From contig NW_003115454.1 in the NCBI RefSeq assembly GCF_000003605.2, forward strand, positions 42,254 to 67,301: a DNA stretch of 25,048 bases, in the 5' to 3' direction. Below are positions 18,801 through 25,048 of this stretch, piece after piece. Within the stretch, counting starts at the first letter, position 1. Every line of letters begins with the position of its first letter. Origin of the DNA: Saccoglossus kowalevskii (lineage: Eukaryota; Hemichordata; Enteropneusta; Harrimaniidae). Position numbers and translations under genes: made by a program. The notes beneath the pieces are model-generated. The model had not been told where the DNA came from. It worked only from the letters and a program-made list of their open reading frames with translations, and made no database searches.

Positions 18801-21170
18801 GTAATATTATCCTTTGATCAAATAATGACGCAAAATAATTATGTCTTATGTCTGATCGATTGGTTTCGTTTTCGTTCATAAATTCCTCTCTCATATATGG
18901 AAGCACTTTGCTGACACACTTTTATCTTGACATTTCAAAGTGTATACACTGCTACAATATATTGCATAAATAAATTAATAACATGAACCCTTCCTTCTTG
19001 TGCAACTAAAGAGATAATACGCAACTATTTGATACTTCTTTCGGTGCACATAGACAATGAATGGCGGTGTGGAGTTGGAACTAGCCATCGATAATTGGGG
19101 TGACGATGCTCATATACGCACAAATACAGCACATTCAGCACTGGGTATTTGGCTCGAGTGAGCATTACTAAGCAATAACATGTGTTCATCCATGCATCGC
19201 CATGGTAACAATTCAAAAGTGGCGTACTATTTGACACATGTTACAAATTCCCAAATCTGTGTAGTTTATTGGTGTTTGAATTATTGACAAAATGAGTACA
19301 AAACGGATCTCAACAAGGTGAATTACGTAAGATAATTTTCTAAAATTGAAAATTACACAACCGACAACAAGAATTCACAAAATACTGATATACCAAATAC
19401 GGTGAACGGATGAAAAATACTCGTCTCAGTGAATAGAATTGCTTAATTAGTTACTATCCTAATTTGGCAATTACGCCTTTATTTCTAGTCATAATAACAC
19501 TAAAATAAATGATGACGCCATTTTGTTTGACAGCGTGATAATCATAAATATGACACCAGATTAAGGCCACCTGTTGCAACCAGCTAGCCGAGATTTGCTG
19601 ACGTCACGTTGAAGCACGATAATTATAACAAATATATTTCATTGACCTGCATGTTAGAGGAATTTTATAGATAAAATAAAAACCGCATGTATATTTACCC
19701 AATTTTAGGTATATGGCTCTTGTGGGCAACAAACTGATATGAATTCTATGTCCATACGTGCAACATTTAGTTTATCGTGGTATGTTGTGATGAATAAATG
19801 TTGGGTAATTATGTGTAGACCAACTGTGTATTATTTGTATTTTATTAAATCGGTACAGATTTGGTGAATACATTTATTTGTTGTTGTTCCGCCATTTTGT
19901 TCTTGGAGCACATGTGTGACTAGACCGCCATGACCGCCAGCAAAAAAAACAACACGGCTCCTACTGATTTCCGATAGTCGCAAAATGTGCCAGTCAAATA
20001 CTCGATTGCTAATTCAATTTATTTGAACTCCAATTTTGACCAACCACTCCAACATTTTGTAAGTTTTAAAAATGTTATGTCGAGGAATTTCTTAATATTG
20101 AATATTGAACAAATTTGGATTGGATTGTTTGTGATAATTCCGAATCATCTTTCTCGTCCTTCAGTCGTGGTTTCGGAAATACTAGTATGTTAAAAAGCAG
20201 GATTCACTGGAAATAATCCACGAACTGCTGCACTATTCAACTTGAATATCTATCCGAGCTCGGCAATGCTGACCTCGATGTCACACCTAACCAGAACCTC
20301 TGCTAACCATGTTTACTGTGCACATGGTGTCGCAGATATTATAGAATTGTTTGAACCCTTTATACGCCAAATTCGACTTCGGTTTGGTCCACACTTACAG
20401 GAAAATACTTACAATTGTGCCAAAATATTGTGCTCCAATATTTTGAATAGAACAAATCGTTTAAAATATCAAATGAAATGTGTTTGCTTGCTACTCCCGC
20501 CATTTCACGCAAAATAGTTCACTAACACACACTCGCTACAGTCACACACGGATCTGTTGGTGTAGACTGTGCAAATTTTATGTCAATTCTCCGAGTAAAT
20601 TTTTACAAGACAAATCAAAAATTTGGTACCAATATTTTAGCTTTGTGGCGACAATATTAGATTGCTGGAATCTCCGTCAAAACCCATTGTCTATGAACAA
20701 TATTCGACAGCGAAAAAACGCAACAAAAATGGTGAAATGAACAATAACATTTACGTGGCAGACCTCGGATGGCGGGCAACAGCTATAGTCTGTTCTTGGC
20801 CGAACAAATTTGTAAATAGAAGGAGTAATAGTTTTGATTAAACTCCAGTTCTTTTCCAATTTTTCATAATTATGAACACATACAAATACCACAACTAAGA
20901 ATATATACTGGCGACAGAGATGAGATTTTACAAACAATGGTAAATCTCGTGAACAACACAATTCCTACCTTTTCCTTCTTCATGAAACGACTGCAATTTT
21001 CCGTACATAGATTGTAAATTATCAATTAACTTGTCGAATCTGTCTTCTCTCTTCTCCCCGATATTATCCATGTTTTGAAACGCATTATTTGCTAGTTGTA
21101 CTTGCTGATAGTAATTGGGAAAGGCGTAAATGACACCAAAAAAGAGAGTTATTAAGATGACGCATCGCAT
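13368..21170 (-). CDS. DKK3: Dickkopf-3-like secreted protein with giant repeat-bearing C-terminal region (5 exons, complete)
   Basis: Exons 21170-20969, 18617-18310, 17207-16958, 16760-16616, 15807-13368 (202, 308, 250, 145, 2440 nt; total 3345, 1114 residues). All introns are GT-AG and in phase. Residues 1-16 are a signal peptide. A helical N-terminal segment follows, then LLPPNYTNTTS with N-glycosylation sequons, an acidic Ser-rich linker, cysteine-rich domain 1 (173-224, ten Cys), a 12-residue linker and cysteine-rich domain 2 (237-310, ten Cys). DKK proteins are secreted modulators of Wnt signalling through LRP5/6; DKK3 is the divergent member and its receptor role is disputed. The short linker, the LLPPNY region and a CVFGRC/CCAYEPG pattern identify DKK3 rather than DKK1/2/4. 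Vertebrate DKK3 is about 350 residues. Here about 800 cysteine-free residues follow the second domain, including ten 36-residue repeats. The start at 21170 was chosen over an upstream in-frame ATG (21275) because it opens the signal peptide and has A at -3. Confidence 0.93.
14157..15191 (-). repeat. In-frame 108-bp (36-residue) coding tandem array, about 10 copies
   Basis: Units of the pattern SQPVPYQQNVPIIDPLKDNS plus YE(N/S)(L/I)QEAIPPA(G/S)QTYE. Eight full-length units, one shortened by five residues (ends AIPPV), and a last unit that degenerates after SIQ. Variants fall in blocks: units 2-4 have SIQ with AGQ, units 5-8 have NLQ with ASQ, units 9-10 have SIQ with DTLK. Units 3 and 4 are identical at the protein level. 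This suggests block duplication and recent homogenisation. Confidence 0.97.
15808..16269. other. DKK3-like intron 4, unique part
   Basis: AT-rich intronic sequence between exon 5 and the 70-bp array; no feature recognised beyond the exon 5 acceptor. Confidence 0.6.
16270..16645. repeat. 70-bp intronic minisatellite that includes the exon 4 splice donor
   Basis: The core CAGCCTGGGAATC (plus strand) recurs at 16290, 16360, 16430, 16500 and 16571, and its exonic counterpart CAGCAACG at 16641: periods 70, 70, 70, 71, 70. On the minus strand the terminal unit holds the true donor CGAG|GTAAGAAAC. The next has CCAG|GTAAAAG, and the others TTGG|CAAGAAAC. The array starts inside exon 4 and spreads into intron 4. 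Confidence 0.93.
16616..16760 (-). CDS. DKK3: DKK3-like gene, exon 4 (cysteine-rich domain 2)
   Basis: Acceptor CTCTACAG, donor TCGAG|GTAAGA. It encodes GLQTTVCKARGEQGMTC and SECPCVAGLECQPLS, cysteines 5-9 of domain 2. This exon has no long open frame and is recognised by phase, cysteine pattern and splice sites. Its last 30 or so bases belong to the 70-bp intronic repeat unit. Reading past the donor meets TAA at once. Confidence 0.92.
16958..17207 (-). CDS. DKK3: DKK3-like gene, exon 3 (cysteine-rich domain 1)
   Basis: Acceptor AATGCAG, donor CCAG|GTGGGT. Encodes ten cysteines from CVDDNDCADNEFC to CCPGSLCVFGRC, the complete first DKK domain, then the short linker and the first four cysteines of domain 2 (CDEDRDCLDNMCC). 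Confidence 0.95.
17208..18309. other. DKK3-like intron 2 with a GC-rich island
   Basis: A 1.1-kb intron. Bases 17775-17890 are clearly GC- and CpG-rich (GGGGGCGGAGC, GACGCGCGCCGC) in AT-rich surroundings, which suggests an inserted fragment of a mobile element. No coding exon is recognised. Confidence 0.5.
18310..18617 (-). CDS. DKK3: DKK3-like gene, exon 2
   Basis: Acceptor TACACAG, donor GAAAAG|GTATGT. It encodes VELLPPNYTNTTSEIVKMGG and a beta-rich region with several Asn-X-Ser/Thr sites, the segment that precedes the cysteine domains in DKK3. It ends with an acidic serine-rich stretch (EEEDDTSSSMDEF, SSSSEWMDEK). Confidence 0.9.
18618..20968. other. DKK3-like intron 1
   Basis: 2.35 kb. 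Plus-strand open frames at 20242-20740 show no recognisable domain. Several CCGCCATTTT/GCCATTTTG motifs (YY1-like) occur (near 19517, 19888, 20508), possibly within dispersed repeats. Confidence 0.5.
20969..21170 (-). CDS. DKK3: DKK3-like gene, exon 1
   Basis: Starts MRCVILITLFFGVIYA (signal peptide). An Asn/Gln-rich amphipathic segment follows (NIGEKREDRFDKLIDNLQSM) that corresponds to the N-terminal helix of DKK3. The donor is AAAAG|GTAGGA, phase 1. Confidence 0.88.
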
Positions 21171-21275
21171 ATTGGTAACAATATTCCTAACTACATACAA
21201 TATAACTGGTTGTCGTGACTTCGATTTGATTGCCAGGCCCGCAATGATGTGTTGTTGTATAGCCCGATGTTGCAT

Positions 21276-23167
21276 TAATGATGTCGTCAGTTTGAGTTTT
21301 GTTCTAGAAAAAGCTCAATTGACTCCCTAGCCAGGACTTATTTTGTATGAACATCAAACCAAAAATTGAACCACGGACTACTGCATATCATTAATTAGCT
21401 AATCATTGCAATGAATGCACCAATTACGATGATGAATTTTTAAATTTATTTCTAGTTGCTGATGCCGCATTGCAAACGATAAATTATCTAATCTTGTCCC
21501 GGTTAAGATTTACGATTAAAAAAGAGTTGTTTGATATTCTATGATGTTCAAAAATTATTTAGTCAGCGCCTTTGTGGGTTTTTTTTTCCAGATTTTAGGA
21601 AGTAACACAAACAAGTCGTGCACTAACAAAAAAACAATCATTCTGTTGTTGGCCCAATAAATACACCACTCGACGATGAATATTTTTAAAATTTACACAA
21701 CACATTAAATTCAACAACATAAAAGAAATCGACACATTAGTTTCATATATTTTCTTCAAAGTATCGATATACGTGGCGAGATGTTTTACACATTTTGAAT
21801 TTCTAGTAAAAACGTACCACCAGCAATGTTGCAATAATTCGAATTATGTTACACTCGTTTACCTAGGGAGTTGTGATTCAACCTGGCACAACCTGTTACC
21901 TGATTTGAATAAAATATTATAATCCTTTGAAACAATAAGAAAGTCGTCACAACATGTCGCAATAAGTTGAATGAGTGTCGACAATTGTTTATTAATATGC
22001 ATCATTTCAAAATTACTGTCATATTACTTGACGACAGTGTCACCCAATAATACTGTGCGTTATAATGACCATGACGAATAATTTGCGTTTTATTCGTATT
22101 CCAATACCAGCTGTAACCCGTTTGAGCAGGTCAATGTCTGAATATAACCGGTTGTGAATCACTAATTCATCATGGTGGCTCACATGTAAATATCCACATC
22201 GCCAGCCATAAATGATAAACTCATGTTGGTTGCAGCTGGATCAACACACTGTTGTGTCGCGTATTTACAGAAAATTAACAACTTGAAACATCGTCGTCTG
22301 TATGTATGTCTACTAGTCAGATCGGCATTTAAATAAAGAATATGAGTACTATAATTCATAGTCTGACCGTTTGTAGATGCCATAAAAACAACACAATTAA
22401 TACACAGGCATGGAAAACCAAAATGTTGTTTTAACAAAATATTAACATTACGGAGACGAATCATAAAAAAACAAACAAATATAAAACAATCTGTATAGAG
22501 GTTGATATTTTAATATTTGTTATCGTGGTGTTTTAATATTTAGTGTCAAACGTTGATAGAATCGTAGAAATATGACATCACAGTACTATCGACAGTATCA
22601 ACGCTTTAAGCTGAACGTGAATTGCGTCATGTGGACGTGTTAGTTGTCGTGTTAGTTACCCAGATATAATGAATGAGGCTTTGGCTCTAGATTGATAATT
22701 TTAATTCCTAAATATCACCCTGTGACACGAAACGCGCACATATAACGACATAAATAATGATATAATACTTTACTGTCGGCTTATCAACAAGTAAACCGGT
22801 TGTAGACAAAATAAATGTGCATATTAATAATAACAAATCGAAAAGAGGCTTACTGGCCACGCCAGTTAAAATCAGTGAAGGATAAACACAATGCATGCTG
22901 CGATGACGTCATTGTTATCAGGTGACATACGTCTATCCTCCTAAGAATTCACATTTTTATAATCAAAACCTTTGTGATACAACTTTAACGTGAAAACGGG
23001 TGAAAACAATTCGGAAAATGGGAACACACATAAGACAACATTTTAGCGGGGAAAATGTGAGAATTAATGTAGAAAATCAATTACTGCGGGATGGTTACAT
23101 ATTCTCTCACGGAGAGTCTGTGGAGATAAATATTATTGTTAAAATTAATAAATAAATAAATAATAAT
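21276..23167. other. Upstream region of the DKK3-like gene, no other gene recognised
   Basis: AT-rich. Homeodomain-like TAATTA/TGATTAG sites lie near 21390-21405, on the promoter side of the DKK3-like gene. No TATA box or second gene could be supported. Short open frames here have no recognisable content. Confidence 0.4.
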
Positions 23168-23290
23168 GTTCAGCATTTTGTCAACAACTAATCACAAGAC
23201 TGGTTACGAACCACATCGAGGTCACGACTCGATTAGCCTTGCTCAACTGGTTCGTAACCAGTCTTGTGATTGGTTGACAAAATGCTGAAC
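23168..23290. repeat. Large imperfect hairpin (46/43-base arms)
   Basis: The arm 23168-23213 pairs with 23248-23290, differing mainly by a 3-base insertion, around a 34-base loop. The loop itself holds ATCGAG...CTCGAT. No coding content. It could be a foldback mobile element or a structured transcript region. Confidence 0.9.
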
Positions 23291-23958
23291 AGGCCACGCC
23301 TCCAACTGTGCCGTGCGTTCGGGCAAATCGTTAGGAATTCCTAAATGGAGTCAATTTGTGTAGTTTTCTTGATTTATTCTGCAGATATCGGTAAAATATT
23401 GATAAGACTTTGACGAAATGTGAAAGAGCAACTAATAATCTTCAACCTGGTATTTTTTATAGATTTTATTTTTCATTCTTTTCGTCTGATTTTTCGAGTT
23501 TAAAAAATGTGAGCTGGCAGGAGCCTTCATCCCTTGTCTATTTCTTACACCAAATACCAGCCGATACCCCCCCCCCCCGCTCATAGGAAGTGCGTACAGT
23601 TGATTATAGTTCCTGGGCTCCCTGTGATTCTACCTTATGCGGAATTGCGATTTCCAAATATGGAATGATTACACTAAAGCCAACAAAGCTGACAAAATAC
23701 AGTCACAAATTTAGACATCAAATATCCACAGAAACTAAGTAAAATGAAAAACTGCTGAAACTAATGCAGAACCTACCAGGTTAATAAGGTATATCGGAGA
23801 AATATGAGATGTACTCGTACTACTTACTACATGCGACACAACGAAAACAGAAAAAAATACTTACGTAGTAAGCAACTTTAAACATGGGAAACTTCAATAA
23901 ACAATGTCTACTGAGTATCAATAAATTACTTCAAACGTCTAAAGACATAACACAATAT
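23291..23958. other. Intergenic, with a 12-base C tract
   Basis: No gene recognised. An uninterrupted run of 12 C lies at 23567-23578. Confidence 0.6.
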
Positions 23959-24630
23959 TGTCATGAATTTGTTTTCGCGTATCTGTTGACCGACTTAATT
24001 AGCTGATTATTAGCTGAATTGCTGTGTTATGTCTGTCGTCGTTTAGGCCTATTTGAAGTTTTGGACGGAACTTGGCTCAGTGATTTGGAACTAATTACGA
24101 GATAACCGCCGCTATTTAGACTTCTCATTTTGACAGTTGGTATCCGTAGTTATTAATGTAGTGAACGATTAATCAAAAGATATGACGTATTCAGTGCTTA
24201 GTGTGATTGGCTTTATGATTGAAGGTTACGCCCTAGAGTCTTTTTACTGCATTGTAATTGGTTAGAGTTTTGAAAATGAATAAAGTTGTTTTAGTTGGTC
24301 TTAGGGAGCACAGCACGATAGACTAGACGCAGTCTAAGTCGAGTGCAGTCCTGGAGATCCTTGGGGCGAGTGTTGACGCAGTCTAAGAGAGTCTTGGGTC
24401 AGCCTTGCGATAGTCTTGGGGATTTTTCCCCAGGGCGCTGTGTCTTATAGAGTGCTCGATTGACCGACTAAGACGAGAGCTGAAACGTATTTCGTTGTGT
24501 GTGTCTTATTTGACTGTAAAGTATAAGTGACTTCCCCGATCCCGTACCTCGAGGGGACGAGATATAGAGACGAGACGAGATCCCCCCTGGCGAGTGTGGA
24601 GAGCCCAGAGAGAAGATTTTCCCCCTGATA
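23959..24630 (+). mobile_element. Solo LTR-like element, copy 2
   Basis: Inverted, nearly identical partner of 2808-3497, including long identical runs. It is flanked by the 4-bp duplication ATAT (23955-23958 and 24631-24634). It starts TGTCATG, ends CTGATA, and has AATAAA at 24279-24284 in the same orientation. No reverse transcriptase or other internal coding part is attached, so a solo LTR is the best reading. It lies about 2.8 kb upstream of the DKK3-like start and is antisense to that gene. Confidence 0.7.
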
Positions 24631-24634
24631 ATAT

Positions 24635-25048
24635 CACAAATCTGACGAATGAACAACAGTATTACTACTGAACCCAATCAAATAGGATTATTTTTACAGA
24701 TTGAACCTATATATTTCGCTTTTGTGAATACTGACGCTGTCTTTTGAGCAGTAGGAAACAAATGTGTTGTGGAATTTTCCCTCCAATAACAAGCTCAATA
24801 ATGAAATACACAGAACTCTCCTTACATATTCCTTAGCTTTGTACAGTAAACCTGATGGTGTCTAAAGCCCATATGAACAGTATTGTAGAACTAGCAGGCG
24901 CCTTGTTCAGTCATAATAGTACCACACGCCCTGATCAATGTATGTTGTATCGTGAATGTAGATAGGTACATATGCCTTATTTATGTGAACTCTGATTCTT
25001 AAATCTAATTAGTCTATGCAGACTGAGTTCAGTGGAAAAAAATCTTTG
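24635..25048. other. Intergenic tail of the window
   Basis: AT-rich sequence with no supported feature. Confidence 0.6.

Noticed and set aside
20242..20740. Overlapping plus-strand frames in DKK3-like intron 1
   Set aside because: No domain, signal or splice pattern recognised; typical chance frames.
21171..21275. Upstream in-frame ATG extending the DKK3-like protein by 35 residues
   Set aside because: It would bury the signal peptide and has a poor start context (T at -3).

Overview
The window is nuclear DNA from an animal. It is AT-rich, with spliced genes, GT-AG introns, minisatellites, retroelement fragments and no bacterial-style gene packing. It holds a Dickkopf-3 orthologue with a complete 10+10 cysteine pattern, beside a secreted protein built on a bacterial-type solute-binding fold. 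That suits a marine invertebrate such as a hemichordate, cephalochordate or lophotrochozoan. The species cannot be fixed from the sequence alone.

Two multi-exon genes, both on the minus strand, were rebuilt from splice sites with every exon phase matching. (1) Bases 158-6135 carry eight exons of a secreted family-3 solute-binding-like protein: a signal-peptide exon, a pre-domain, then a nearly complete two-lobed binding domain. The reading continues off the left edge. (2) Bases 13368-21170 carry a complete five-exon Dickkopf-3-like gene, coding sum 3345 nt, 1114 residues. Its signal peptide, N-terminal helix, two cysteine-rich domains and short linker are those of DKK3. Its last exon adds about 800 cysteine-free residues: an acidic stretch, about ten 36-residue tandem repeats, degenerate older repeats, and a C-terminal segment resembling the normal DKK3 C-terminus. 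This is the most unusual coding feature here.

The rest is intronic or intergenic and rich in tandem and mobile DNA. Two nearly identical elements of about 690 and 672 bp lie inverted, one in an intron of the solute-binding gene (2808-3497) and one upstream of DKK3 (23959-24630). Each is flanked by an exact 4-bp duplication and looks like a solo LTR. A tRNA-derived SINE candidate lies near 1298-1490. There are a TAAA microsatellite (7609-7727), a 25-bp minisatellite of 15 copies (8340-8712) and a large hairpin (23168-23290).

The most unexpected structural signal is that two intronic minisatellites, one in each gene, begin exactly at a 5' splice site: 26-28 bp units at the end of solute-binding exon 8, and 70 bp units at the end of DKK3 exon 4. 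In each, the working donor lies in the terminal unit and the other units carry decayed or variant copies of it. With the expanded repeat inside the DKK3 coding exon, this suggests a locus shaped by repeated tandem duplication. No functional link between the two secreted proteins is shown beyond both acting outside the cell.
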